Assembly (NCBI RefSeq): GCF_000177215.2
Contig: NZ_CM001368.1
Span: 1,860,001 to 1,924,000, forward strand
Length of the DNA stretch: 64,000 bases
From: Solidesulfovibrio carbinoliphilus subsp. oakridgensis
GTDB lineage: Bacteria > Desulfobacterota > Desulfovibrionia > Desulfovibrionales > Desulfovibrionaceae
Direction of reading: 5' to 3'
Of this stretch, positions 1-8,208 are shown in pieces (the first letter of the stretch is position 1; the number at the start of each line of letters is the position of its first letter). The translations under genes and the position numbers were made by a program. The notes under the pieces were generated by a model, which saw only the letters and a program-made list of their open reading frames with translations, did no database searches and had not been told where the DNA came from.

Positions 1-2
1 GT

Positions 3-134
3 ACCGGCGCGGTCATCGGCGCGGTCAGCTTCGACTCGTCCACCGCGACCTATTCCATGAAGGCGTTTGAAGACCAGTTCGCCGGCTACCTGGTGGAACT
101 GGCCAAAAAATTGTCGGCCGTGGTCTCGCTGTGA
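3..134 (+). CDS. C-terminal end of a possible IclR-type regulator (partial)
   Basis: Only the last 43 codons are present; the frame is open from the window edge to the TGA at 132-134. The peptide has a beta-strand-like start (IGAVSF) and ends in an amphipathic helix (LVELAKKLSAVVSL). This loosely resembles the end of an IclR effector-binding domain, which would suit a regulator next to a transport operon. The resemblance is weak and the DNA-binding part is outside the window, so the family is a guess. The liv operon starts 54 bases downstream on the same strand. Confidence 0.45.
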   Translation, partial: TGAVIGAVSFDSSTATYSMKAFEDQFAGYLVELAKKLSAVVSL

Positions 135-188
135 GCGGCCCGGCCAAGGGATCGATCAGGCATCAACCTGCAACGTGGAGGGAGTGAC

Positions 189-1322
189 ATGCGTAAACTG
201 CTGCTTCTGTGTCTGGCCCTGGTCCTGGGCTTTGCCAACGCGGCCTGGAGCGCCGACGACGTGGTCCGGATCGGCGTCTTCCTGCCGCTGACCGGCCAGA
301 ACGCCTTCGGCGGCCAGCTCGAACTCGAAGGCGTCCAGATGGCCAACAAGGAGACCCCCACCGTGCTCGGCAAGAAGGTCGAGCTCTTCGTGGTGGACAA
401 CAAGTCCGACAAGGTCGAGGCCGCCAACGCGGTCCAGCGCCTGATCGAAAAGGAAAAAGTCCAGGCCATCATCGGCACCTACGGCTCCTCCCTGGCCATG
501 GCCGGCGGCGAGGTGGCGGAAAAGGCCCGCATCCCCGTGGTGGCCACCAGCGCCACCAACCCCCTCGTGACCCAGGGCAAGAAGTACATCTTCCGGGTCT
601 GCTTCATCGATCCCTACCAGGGCGCCGGCGCGGCCACCTACGCCTACAAGAACCTGGGGCTCAAAAAGGCCGCCATGCTGGTGGACGTGGCCAACGACTA
701 CTCCGTCGGCCTGTCGAAGTACTTCGAGCGCTCCTTCACCAAGCTCGGCGGCAAGATGGTCGCCACCCTCAACTACCAGTCCGGCGACCAGGACTTCACC
801 GCCCAGCTGACCAAGATCATCAGCGAAAAGCCCGACGTCCTTTTCATTCCCTCCTACTTCGCCGAGGGCGCCATCATCATGAAGCAGGCCGCCGAACTCG
901 GCGCCACCTTCAAGATCATGGGCGGCGACGCCATGGACAACCCCAAGATCACGGACATCGGCGGCAAGGCCGTGGAAGGATTCATCCACACCACCTTCCC
1001 CTACGACCCGTCCATGAAGAACATGAGCCCCATGGCCAAGAAGTTCACCGACAGCTGGAAGGCCCTGTATCCCGGCAAGGAGCCCAACGTGAACTCGGCC
1101 CTTGGCTACGACGCCTACATGCTGATCCTCGACGCCATCACCCGGACCGGCAAGGCCGATCCCGAGTCCATCACCAAGGCCCTGGCCGAGACCAAGGGTT
1201 TTGTGGGCGTGACCGGCACCACCACGATCAACGCCACCCATGACGCGGAAAAGCCCGTGGGCATCGTGGAGATCAAAAGCGGCAAGAAGACCTATGAAGG
1301 CGAAATCGTCCCCGAACTCTAA
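189..1322 (+). CDS. livK: Branched-chain/amide amino acid ABC transporter substrate-binding protein
   Basis: A 377-residue periplasmic binding protein of the Leu/Ile/Val (Peripla_BP_6) family. The N-terminus is a signal peptide with a hydrophobic core (LLLLCLALVLGFA), cleaved after about residue 22. The mature part begins with the family pattern of a GVFLPLTGQNAFGG strand-loop, where ligand carboxylates usually bind. A GGAGGGAGTGAC ribosome site lies directly before the ATG. It heads livKHMGF, all on the plus strand, and should capture amino acids for the LivHM channel. The exact ligand (branched-chain amino acids, amides or others) cannot be read from the sequence; the asparaginase-like and threonine lyase genes that follow make other amino acids possible. 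Confidence 0.93.
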   Translation: MRKLLLLCLALVLGFANAAWSADDVVRIGVFLPLTGQNAFGGQLELEGVQMANKETPTVLGKKVELFVVDNKSDKVEAANAVQRLIEKEKVQAIIGTYGSSLAMAGGEVAEKARIPVVATSATNPLVTQGKKYIFRVCFIDPYQGAGAATYAYKNLGLKKAAMLVDVANDYSVGLSKYFERSFTKLGGKMVATLNYQSGDQDFTAQLTKIISEKPDVLFIPSYFAEGAIIMKQAAELGATFKIMGGDAMDNPKITDIGGKAVEGFIHTTFPYDPSMKNMSPMAKKFTDSWKALYPGKEPNVNSALGYDAYMLILDAITRTGKADPESITKALAETKGFVGVTGTTTINATHDAEKPVGIVEIKSGKKTYEGEIVPEL

Positions 1323-1424
1323 GACCCTCTGCCGCCTCGCCGCTCCCGGCCGGACCCCTGTCCGCCGGGAGCGGCCAAGGCGTGGCCCGGTCCGCCGGCA
1401 GCCCCTACGTGACAAGGACTTCCC

Positions 1425-2318
1425 ATGAATTTGGCCACGTTCGTCCAGCATCTCTTAAACAGCCTGACGCTTGGCAGCCTCTACGCCCTGGTGGCCATCG
1501 GCTACACCATGGTCTACGGCATTCTGCGCCTGATCAACTTCGCCCACAGCGAAATCTTCATGCTCGGGGCCTATTTCGTTTTCTGGGGCATCACCCTCGG
1601 CCACCTGCCCTGGCCCGTGGCCATGGTGCTCGCCATCGCCGTGACCGCAAGCCTCGGCGTGCTGGTCGACCAGGTGGCCTACCGGCCGCTTCGCGACGCC
1701 CCGCGCATCTCGGCCCTCATCAGCTCGATCGGCGTCTCCTTTTTCCTGCAAAACGTGGCCATCGTCTTTTTCCAGGCCATCCCCCGGGAGGTCTACCGCC
1801 CGTCCTGGCTGGAAAATCCCATTCTCATGGGCGATGTGCGCGTCCTGCCGCTGACCCTTTTCGTCCCCCTGCTCTCGCTGGCCCTCATGCTCGGCCTGGT
1901 CTACATCGTCTACCGGACCAAGACCGGCCTTGGCATGCGGGCCATCAGCAAGGACATCGAGACGAGTTACCTCATGGGCGTGCCCGTCAACCGGGTCATC
2001 GCCATCACCTTCGGCATCGGCTCGGCCCTGGCCGCGGCCAGCGGCATCATGTGGGCCCTGCGCTACCCGCAGCTCCAGCCCATCATGGGCACCATCCCGG
2101 GGTTCAAGGCGTTTATCGCCGCCGTCTTCGGGGGCATCGGCTCCATCCAGGGGGCGGTCGTCGGCGGCCTGGCCCTGGGCTTCATCGAGATCATGACCGT
2201 GGCCTTTTTTCCCGACCTGGCCGGCTACCGGGACGCGTTCGCCTTCGTGCTCCTGATCCTGGTCCTTATGGTCAAACCGACCGGCCTTTTCGGCGAACGA
2301 CCGGAGGATAAAGTCTGA
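1425..2318 (+). CDS. livH: Branched-chain amino acid ABC transporter permease LivH
   Basis: A 297-residue inner-membrane permease with about eight hydrophobic segments and the LivH signature near the N-terminus (LYALVAIGYTMVYGILRLINFAHSE, residues about 19-43, given here as the family landmark). It forms the translocation channel with LivM. AAGGA precedes the ATG. Its TGA overlaps the livM ATG by one base (TGATG at 2316-2320), so the two permeases are translationally coupled. The 102-base gap after the binding-protein gene contains no gene; such gaps often hold an attenuating hairpin that raises binding-protein yield, but I see no clear one here. Confidence 0.93.
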   Translation: MNLATFVQHLLNSLTLGSLYALVAIGYTMVYGILRLINFAHSEIFMLGAYFVFWGITLGHLPWPVAMVLAIAVTASLGVLVDQVAYRPLRDAPRISALISSIGVSFFLQNVAIVFFQAIPREVYRPSWLENPILMGDVRVLPLTLFVPLLSLALMLGLVYIVYRTKTGLGMRAISKDIETSYLMGVPVNRVIAITFGIGSALAAASGIMWALRYPQLQPIMGTIPGFKAFIAAVFGGIGSIQGAVVGGLALGFIEIMTVAFFPDLAGYRDAFAFVLLILVLMVKPTGLFGERPEDKV

Positions 2319-3355
2319 TGCGACGCGGCCGCACCATTTTGCTCAATGTCCTCGCCCTGGCGGCCCTCGGCCTTTTCCTGGCTTTCGCCGAGGCCAACTG
2401 CGACGGATACCAGATCCAGATCCTGAACCTCATTGCCATCAACATCATCCTGGCCCTGTCCCTGAACCTCATTTACGGGTTCACGGGCCTTTTCAGCCTC
2501 GGGCACGCCGGCTTCATGGCCATCGGCGCCTATGTCTGCTCGATCCTCATCATGACGCCCGAGCAGAAGGACACCCTTTTCATCCTCCAGCCGGCCTTCG
2601 ACTGGGTGGTGGCCGCCCATGCGCCGTTTCTGGTGGCCGTCCTGGCCGGCGGGGCCGTGGCGGCGCTTTTCGGGGTCATCGTCGGCTTTCCGCTCCTGCG
2701 CCTTGGCGACGACTACCTCGGCATCGCCACCCTGGGCTTTGCCGAGATCATCCGGGTGGTGGCCAACAACATCCCGCGCCTGACCAACGGCGCCCTCGGC
2801 TTCAAGGGCATCCCGTCCTACGCCAACCTGTGGTGGAACTACGGCTTCGCCGTCATCACCCTCTACGTCATCGTGCGGCTGCTCCAGAGCAACACCGGGA
2901 ACGTGCTCAAGGCCATCCGCGACGACGAGACCGCGTCCAAGGCCATGGGCGTGGACGTCTTCCGCTACAAGCTCCTGTCCTTCGCGGTGGGCTCGTTTTT
3001 CGCCGGCGTCGGCGGCGCCCTGATCGCGAGCCTGCTGACCACCATCGATCCCAAGATGTTCCTCTTCACGCTGACGTTCAACGTGCTCATGATCGTGGTG
3101 GCCGGGGGGCTGGGGTCGCTTTCCGGATCGGTCCTGGCCGGGATCGGCATCACCGTGCTGCTCGAATGGCTGCGCATCGTGGAAAACCCGGTGGATGTCC
3201 TCGGGTTCTCCCTGCCGGGCATTCCGGGCATGCGCATGGTGGTCTTCTCCCTGGCCCTTATCGTCATCATCCTCTTTCGTCGCGAGGGCCTCATGGGCAT
3301 GCGCGAACTGACCTGGCGCTCCATCGCCGGCGTCTTCTCCCGGGGGAAGGCTTGA
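2318..3355 (+). CDS. livM: Branched-chain amino acid ABC transporter permease LivM
   Basis: A 345-residue permease and partner of LivH, with about nine to ten hydrophobic segments. Family landmarks include NLIYGFTGLFSLGHAGFMA (residues about 50-68) and the cytoplasmic coupling loop NTGNVLKAIRDDETASKAMG, which contacts the ATPases. The start is fixed by the TGATG overlap with livH. The stop is followed two bases later by the livG start, so translation is probably continuous through the operon. Confidence 0.93.
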   Translation: MRRGRTILLNVLALAALGLFLAFAEANCDGYQIQILNLIAINIILALSLNLIYGFTGLFSLGHAGFMAIGAYVCSILIMTPEQKDTLFILQPAFDWVVAAHAPFLVAVLAGGAVAALFGVIVGFPLLRLGDDYLGIATLGFAEIIRVVANNIPRLTNGALGFKGIPSYANLWWNYGFAVITLYVIVRLLQSNTGNVLKAIRDDETASKAMGVDVFRYKLLSFAVGSFFAGVGGALIASLLTTIDPKMFLFTLTFNVLMIVVAGGLGSLSGSVLAGIGITVLLEWLRIVENPVDVLGFSLPGIPGMRMVVFSLALIVIILFRREGLMGMRELTWRSIAGVFSRGKA

Positions 3356-3357
3356 TC

Positions 3358-4140
3358 ATGCCAAACGACGTGATTCTCGAAACCCGCGACCTGACCATGC
3401 GTTTTGGCGGGCTCCTGGCCGTGTCCGATTTCTCCGTGTCCATCGCCCGGGGGAGCATCACCGGGCTTATCGGCCCCAACGGCGCCGGCAAGACCACCTG
3501 CTTCAACATGATCACCGGCTTTTACCGCCCGACCTCGGGCGAGGTCCTCTTCGAGGGCCGGCCCATCGGCGGCCTGCCGCCGCACAAGGTCTGCAAGGCC
3601 GGCGTGGCCCGGACGTTTCAGAACATACGCCTCTTCACCAACGAGACCGTGCTCGAAAACGTCATGATCGGCCGCCACCTGCGCCAGAAGACCGGCTGGC
3701 TGCAAACGCTCGTCTTCACCCCGGCCTCCACCCGCGAGGACCGGGCCATCCGAAGCCACTGTCTGGAGCTCCTCGACGTGGTCGGCCTGGCCGACCTGGC
3801 CGGGGAAAAGGCGTCGAGCCTGTCCTACGGGGCCCAGCGCCGCCTGGAGATCGCCCGGGCCCTGGCCACCGGGCCGTCCTTTCTCCTTTTGGACGAACCG
3901 GCCGCCGGCATGAACCCCCAGGAATCCGAGGATCTCATGGGCTTCGTGCGGGCCATCCGCGACGACTTCAAGCTCACCGTCCTTTTGATCGAACACGACA
4001 TGAAGGTGGTCATGGGGATTTGCGAACACATCTTTGTCCTGGACTACGGCCAGATCATCGCGGCAGGCCCCCCCGAGGCCATCCGGAACGACCCCAAGGT
4101 CATCCTGGCCTATCTCGGCGAGGAGGACCTCCATGCTTGA
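3358..4140 (+). CDS. livG: Branched-chain amino acid ABC transporter ATP-binding protein LivG
   Basis: A 260-residue ABC ATPase. Walker A is GPNGAGKT at residues 39-46; the signature appears as LSYGAQRR, which is typical of LivG in place of LSGGQ; Walker B is LLLDEPAAGMNP; the switch histidine is in LIEHDM. The frame is open further upstream, but the ATG at 3358 is the family start and sits two bases after the livM stop. It pairs with LivF to energise LivHM. Its last eight bases overlap the start of livF. Confidence 0.94.
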   Translation: MPNDVILETRDLTMRFGGLLAVSDFSVSIARGSITGLIGPNGAGKTTCFNMITGFYRPTSGEVLFEGRPIGGLPPHKVCKAGVARTFQNIRLFTNETVLENVMIGRHLRQKTGWLQTLVFTPASTREDRAIRSHCLELLDVVGLADLAGEKASSLSYGAQRRLEIARALATGPSFLLLDEPAAGMNPQESEDLMGFVRAIRDDFKLTVLLIEHDMKVVMGICEHIFVLDYGQIIAAGPPEAIRNDPKVILAYLGEEDLHA

Positions 4141-4837
4141 GATCCGCGACCTCCACATTGCCTACGGCGGCATCCAGGCCGTCAAAGGCATCTCCCTCGA
4201 TGTCCCCAAGGGCCAGATCGTGACCCTGATCGGGGCCAACGGCGCGGGGAAAAGCAGCACGCTGCGCGCCATTTCGGGCCTCTGCAAAAACCGGCGCGGC
4301 ACCATCGCCTGGAACGGCAAGGACATCACGGGCCTGGACCCGGTCGGCATCGTCAAGGCCGGCATCGTCATGTCCCCCGAGGGCCGGCGCATCTTCCCGC
4401 ACCTGACGGTCCTCGAAAACCTGCACCTCGGGGCCTACAGCCGCAGCGACAAGGACGGCATTGCCAGGGACCTGGCCTGGGTCCTCGAACTCTTCCCGCG
4501 CCTGAGCGAACGGCGCAACCAGAAAGGCGGCACCCTTTCCGGCGGCGAGCAGCAGATGCTGGCCGTCGGCCGGGCCCTCATGAGCGAGCCGGACCTGGTC
4601 ATGCTCGACGAGCCGAGCCTCGGTCTCGCCCCGCTGCTCGTCCGCGAAGTCTTCGACATCATCCGCACCATAAACGCCAAGGGCATGACCGTGCTCCTGG
4701 TCGAGCAAAACGCCTACGCAGCCCTCAAGGTGGCCCACTACGCCTACGTGCTCGAAACCGGCGTCGTCACCCTCCAGGGCACCGGCGAGGAACTCATCGC
4801 CGACGAACGCGTGCGGGCGGCCTATCTGGGCGGGTAG
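4133..4837 (+). CDS. livF: Branched-chain amino acid ABC transporter ATP-binding protein LivF
   Basis: A 234-residue ABC ATPase, the second nucleotide-binding subunit. Walker A is GANGAGKS at residues 34-41; the signature is LSGGEQQ; Walker B is VMLDEPSLGLAP; the switch histidine is replaced by Gln in LLVEQNA, as is usual for LivF. The start overlaps the end of livG by eight bases (ATGCTTGA), which indicates coupling. The gene closes the transporter operon. A purine-rich stretch and repeat copy A follow the stop directly. Confidence 0.94.
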   Translation: MLEIRDLHIAYGGIQAVKGISLDVPKGQIVTLIGANGAGKSSTLRAISGLCKNRRGTIAWNGKDITGLDPVGIVKAGIVMSPEGRRIFPHLTVLENLHLGAYSRSDKDGIARDLAWVLELFPRLSERRNQKGGTLSGGEQQMLAVGRALMSEPDLVMLDEPSLGLAPLLVREVFDIIRTINAKGMTVLLVEQNAYAALKVAHYAYVLETGVVTLQGTGEELIADERVRAAYLGG

Positions 4838-4903
4838 AAGGGAAGAGGAGGAATGCCTCCGGCGGCCGGGGGGAATGATTCCCCCCGGACCCCCTCAATG
4901 GGG
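4838..4903 (+). repeat. Dispersed GC-rich palindromic repeat, copy A-left
   Basis: A purine-rich leader follows the livF stop, then the core GCCTCCGGCGGCC from 4855. Next come a hairpin of G and C runs around AATGATT and a second short hairpin (CCCCCTCAATGGGGG). It forms an inverted pair with copy A-right, enclosing about 50 unrelated bases. Confidence 0.85.
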
Positions 4904-4952
4904 GTATTGGCCGAGCCGCGCTTCTCGAAACGTATCTCCAATTATTTACAGC

Positions 4953-5042
4953 ACCCCCTTTCGGGGGGTCCGGGGGGGATGATCCCCCCCGGCAGGGTGG
5001 GTCCAGGGAGGGGCGGCGCCCCTCCCTGGCCGCCGGAGGCAT
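4953..5042 (-). repeat. Dispersed GC-rich palindromic repeat, copy A-right (inverted)
   Basis: This is the long form of the repeat in the opposite orientation. It has a CCCCCTTTCGGGGGG hairpin, a G-run/C-run hairpin around GATGATC, and a third hairpin (CCAGGGAGGGGCGGC / CGCCCCTCCCTGG), and ends in GGCCGCCGGAGGC. The final GGAGG lies at suitable distance from the next ATG (5047) and may act as its ribosome binding site. Confidence 0.85.
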
Positions 5043-5046
5043 AATC

Positions 5047-5532
5047 ATGCAAATAGCCGTCTTTTCCATGGGCGGGACCATCGACAAGGTCTATTTCGAC
5101 GACCTGTCGGACTACACCGTGGGCGATCCGCAGGTCGGGCCGATCCTTCGCGCGGCCAATGTGGACCTGGACTTCGAGGTCATCGAGGTGGCCAGGAAGG
5201 ACAGCCTGTATGTGACCGACGAGGAGCGCTCGACGCTTCGCGACCGCATCGCGGCCGACCCGAGGCGCCTGGTCCTTGTCACCCACGGCACGGACACCAT
5301 GGCCGAAACCGCCAAGGTGCTCTCCGGCCTGCCGGACAAGGTCATCGTCCTGACCGGGGCCATGAGCCCGGCCCGGTTCGCCGCCTCGGACGCGACGTTT
5401 AACGTCGGCTGCGCCGTGGGCGCGGTCCAGTCCCTGCCGCCAGGGGTCTACATCGCCATGAATGGCCGGGTCTTCGCGGCCGGGGCCGTGCGCAAGAACC
5501 GCGACAAGGGGCGCTTCGAGCCTTTGCCCTGA
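5047..5532 (+). CDS. Single-domain asparaginase-like protein
   Basis: A 161-residue protein matching only the N-terminal catalytic domain of type I/II L-asparaginases, which are normally about 330 residues. Both threonine motifs are present: GGTID at residues 9-13 and THGTDTM at 79-85, followed by VIVLTGAMSP, which carries the strand beside the active site. The C-terminal domain that completes the dimer interface is absent. The stop is followed by ordinary intergenic sequence, so this is a genuinely short family member rather than a frameshift. It could hydrolyse an amide or act as a binding protein. It sits between the Liv transporter and threonine ammonia-lyase. The repeat-derived GGAGG before the ATG may be its ribosome site. 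Confidence 0.85.
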   Translation: MQIAVFSMGGTIDKVYFDDLSDYTVGDPQVGPILRAANVDLDFEVIEVARKDSLYVTDEERSTLRDRIAADPRRLVLVTHGTDTMAETAKVLSGLPDKVIVLTGAMSPARFAASDATFNVGCAVGAVQSLPPGVYIAMNGRVFAAGAVRKNRDKGRFEPLP

Positions 5533-5597
5533 AGTCTCCTTCCCAGCTCCCCCCCAAAGCCCGCAACGTCCGCAACGTCGTACGAGGACAACGCGCC

Positions 5598-6797
5598 ATG
5601 ATCGAACTCGAAGATGTCCGGGCCGCCGCCCTTCGGCTGGCCCCAAGGCTTCGGCCCACTCCGTTCCTCCATTCCCGGGTGCTGTCCGAACTGACCGGGG
5701 CCCACGTGATGGTCAAGTTCGAGAACCATCAGTTCACGGCCTCGTTCAAGGAACGGGGGGCCTTGAACAAGCTTTTGACCCTGGACGCGGACCAGCGGGC
5801 CCGGGGCGTGTCCGCCATGTCCGCCGGCAACCATGCCCAGGGCGTGGCCTACCATGCCCGCCAGCTCGGCATCCCGGCCACCATCGTCATGCCGGCGGCC
5901 ACGCCCTCGGTGAAGGTGGAGCACACCAAGGCCCACGGGGCGACCGTCATCCTGGCCGGCGAGACCCTGGCCGAGGCCAATGCCGAGGCCGAGCGCGTGA
6001 CCAGGGAGCGGAGCCTCACCTTCATCCACCCCTTTGACGACCCCGAGGTCATGGCCGGCCAGGGCACGGTGGCCCTGGAAATGCTCGACGTCTGTCCGGA
6101 CCTGGAGGTCATCGTCTGCCCCATCGGCGGCGGCGGGCTCATCTCCGGCGTGGCCACGGCCGCCAAGGGCGTGCGGCCCGGCATCGAGGTCGTGGGCGTC
6201 CAGGCGGCCTGCTACCCGTCGATGCTGTGCGAACTGCGCGGCGAGCCCCTGCAGGGCGAGGGCAACACCATCGCCGAGGGCATCGCGGTCAAGTTCCCGG
6301 GCAAGCTCACGAGCGAAGTGGTTCGGGCCCGGGTGGACGCCGTGCTCCTGGTCGAGGAGCCCCAGCTCGAAGAGGCGGTGGCCCTCTATCTCTTCGTGGA
6401 GAAGACCGTGGCCGAGGGGGCCGGGGCCGCGGCCCTGGCCGCCCTGCTCGCCCGGCCGACCCGGTTCAAAAACCGCAAGGTGGGGCTTATCCTCTCCGGC
6501 GGCAACATCGACCCGCGCCTGCTCGCCCAGGTCATCACCCGCCAGCTCATCCGCGACGGCCGCATCGTGACCTTGCGCCTCACCCTCGGCGACCGGCCCG
6601 GCGGCCTGGCCCGGGTGACGGGCGTCCTTCGCGATCTTGGGGCCAACATCATGGAGATCCAGCACCACCGGACGCTCTTGGCCCTGCCGGCCAAGGAGGC
6701 CAGCATCGAGATCTCCTTCGAGGCCCGGGACCGCGAGCACGGCCAGTCCGTGGTCGACGCCCTGCGCGCCGCCGGCTTCACGCCGGTGGTGGTTTAG
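5598..6797 (+). CDS. ilvA: Threonine ammonia-lyase with C-terminal ACT domain
   Basis: A 399-residue PLP enzyme of fold type II that deaminates threonine (possibly also serine) to 2-oxobutyrate. The Schiff-base lysine is K51 in SFKERGA. The SAGNHAQG motif and the glycine-rich phosphate loop PIGGGGLISG are present. The last 75 residues form an ACT-type regulatory domain (RLTLGDRPGGLARV...). This compact layout matches the catabolic/TdcB-like or short IlvA class, not the long biosynthetic enzyme with two ACT-like domains. It could supply isoleucine synthesis or feed threonine catabolism. It follows the asparaginase-like gene by 65 bases and is probably co-transcribed. Confidence 0.93.
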   Translation: MIELEDVRAAALRLAPRLRPTPFLHSRVLSELTGAHVMVKFENHQFTASFKERGALNKLLTLDADQRARGVSAMSAGNHAQGVAYHARQLGIPATIVMPAATPSVKVEHTKAHGATVILAGETLAEANAEAERVTRERSLTFIHPFDDPEVMAGQGTVALEMLDVCPDLEVIVCPIGGGGLISGVATAAKGVRPGIEVVGVQAACYPSMLCELRGEPLQGEGNTIAEGIAVKFPGKLTSEVVRARVDAVLLVEEPQLEEAVALYLFVEKTVAEGAGAAALAALLARPTRFKNRKVGLILSGGNIDPRLLAQVITRQLIRDGRIVTLRLTLGDRPGGLARVTGVLRDLGANIMEIQHHRTLLALPAKEASIEISFEARDREHGQSVVDALRAAGFTPVVV

Positions 6798-6892
6798 CAG
6801 GAGAGACGGAAAGAGGCCTCCGGCGGCCAGGGAGGGACGCCGCCCCTCCCTGGACCCACCCCACCGGGGGGATCATCCCCCCGGACCCCCTG
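6798..6892 (+). repeat. Dispersed GC-rich palindromic repeat, copy B
   Basis: After the ilvA stop, a purine-rich leader leads into the core GCCTCCGGCGGCC (from 6815). A hairpin built from AGGGAGGG and CCCTCCCT follows, then ACCCACCCC and a hairpin around GATCATC. This is the long form, single orientation. Confidence 0.85.
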
Positions 6893-7049
6893 TCCCGTCG
6901 CGAGCGGTGCCGGCTCGTCATCCGTTCGTTTTTTCCGAACATCCTGTTCAAGGGAATTCGTTTGCTCTGTCGCCTTTGCGCCGCCTATGCTGCGTCCGGG
7001 CCGCCACGCGCGGCATCCGCATTGCGAACCATCAAACAGGAGGCCCGCC

Positions 7050-7442
7050 ATGAACGAGACCCTGTCCCAACTGACCCGTGACCGCAAAAAGGCCCACAAA
7101 CGGCTCCTCGATCTCCGTTCCCCGACCTACGCCGCCTTTCTGGACATGGAGCGGGCCGCCTACGCCGACGGGGCCCTGCCCAAGATGGCCAAGGAACTCA
7201 TCGCGGTCGGCATCTCGGTGGTCATCGACTGCCGGTCCTGCATGCAGTGGCACATCGAGCAGGCGGCCGCCGCCGGGGCGGACCTGCGCCAGGTCCTCGA
7301 AGCCGTGGAAGTGGGCATCGAAATGGGCGGCGGCCCGGCCACGGTCTCGGCCCGGTTCGCCCTGGACGTCATGGCCGAGGTCTTCGGCGAGGAGGCCCTG
7401 CGGCAGGCCGGGCAGGTGGGAGCCGGCACCGTGAGCGTCTAG
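7050..7442 (+). CDS. AhpD-like carboxymuconolactone decarboxylase-family protein
   Basis: A 130-residue protein of the AhpD/CMD fold. The redox motif CRSCMQWH (C61, C64, H68) is the CxxCxxxH pattern of AhpD-type disulfide reductases. It is preceded by the family helix and followed by AAAAGADLRQVLEAVEVG. The start is set by ACAGGAGG seven bases upstream of the ATG. Proteins of this type act as small thiol-disulfide or peroxide-defence partners; the substrate is unknown here. It ends ten bases from a convergent gene, and I see no terminator in that gap. Confidence 0.86.
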   Translation: MNETLSQLTRDRKKAHKRLLDLRSPTYAAFLDMERAAYADGALPKMAKELIAVGISVVIDCRSCMQWHIEQAAAAGADLRQVLEAVEVGIEMGGGPATVSARFALDVMAEVFGEEALRQAGQVGAGTVSV

Positions 7443-7452
7443 GGTTGCGCCC

Positions 7453-8208
7453 TTACAATTCGTTCTTGCGGGTTTCTCCGTTATTTTTGTCGATTCCGTT
7501 CCCCGGGTGGCGCAGTTCGGCCACCAGCGGCAGGTGGTCCGAGCAGGTGGCGTAGGCGGGCCGGTGGCGGCGAAGGCTGGTCAGGGCCAGTCCCGGCGAG
7601 GTCCAGATCCGGTCCAGGGACAGGACCGGAAAGCAGGACGGAAAAGTGGCCGGCGCGGGCGTGGCCCCAAGCTCGCGGCTTACTGCCCGCACCGTGCGGT
7701 TGGCCGGCATCCACTCGTTGAAGTCGCCAAGGAGGACCGTGGGCACGTCCTGCCGCTCCCGGACCAGGGCGAGCAGGGCCTCGGTCTGGATCCGCCGTTC
7801 CCTGGCCCGCAGCCCGAGATGGGTGGCGATGACCCGGAGCCTGCCTCCGGGCACGGCCAGGACCACCTCCACCGCCCCACGCGGTTCGCAGCCCCGGACA
7901 CTCAGGTCATGGCCCCGCGACTGCTCCACCGGGAAACGGGTAAGGAGCGCGTTGCCGTACTCGGTCCCCAGGCGCGTGAGGGTCGGGCCGGACACGGCAT
8001 GCATGCCGAGCGGCCCGGCCACGGCCCGCTCCAGGCACTCCTCCTCGATCAGCGGCGGCATGACCACCTCCTGCAGGGCCACCACGTCCGCAGCCAGCTC
8101 CCGGATGGTTTCCACGAATCGGCCGATATCCCGCCGGCCGCCGAGGCTCTTCCAGCCGTGGACGTTGTAGGTGGCCACCCGCAGGAGCGCGCCGGGCCCG
8201 GCGTTCAC
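7453..8208 (-). CDS. Endonuclease/exonuclease/phosphatase family protein
   Basis: A 251-residue protein with the metal-dependent EEP fold: ATYNVHGW near the N-terminus, ALQEV (metal-binding Glu), THLGLR, LLGDFNEW (catalytic Asp-Asn) and SDHLPL at the C-terminus. I chose the GTG at 8208, whose bases overlap the TGA of the upstream gene as GTGA and which is preceded by GGAGGAGAG. No signal peptide is evident. Members cleave nucleic acids or phosphodiesters in lipids or sugars. Coupling to a phospholipase D-VTT gene hints at lipid headgroup chemistry, but that is inference. Confidence 0.88.
   Translation of the reverse strand: MNAGPGALLRVATYNVHGWKSLGGRRDIGRFVETIRELAADVVALQEVVMPPLIEEECLERAVAGPLGMHAVSGPTLTRLGTEYGNALLTRFPVEQSRGHDLSVRGCEPRGAVEVVLAVPGGRLRVIATHLGLRARERRIQTEALLALVRERQDVPTVLLGDFNEWMPANRTVRAVSRELGATPAPATFPSCFPVLSLDRIWTSPGLALTSLRRHRPAYATCSDHLPLVAELRHPGNGIDKNNGETRKNEL

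Noticed and set aside
156-1451. Long antisense open frame across the livK gene
   Set aside because: Low-complexity Gly/Val/His-rich product caused by GC-rich codon use on the opposite strand; no ribosome site and no known family.
4838-5046. Repeat array considered as a CRISPR
   Set aside because: Units are inverted, not direct, lack regular spacers and have no cas genes near; it belongs to the dispersed palindromic family.
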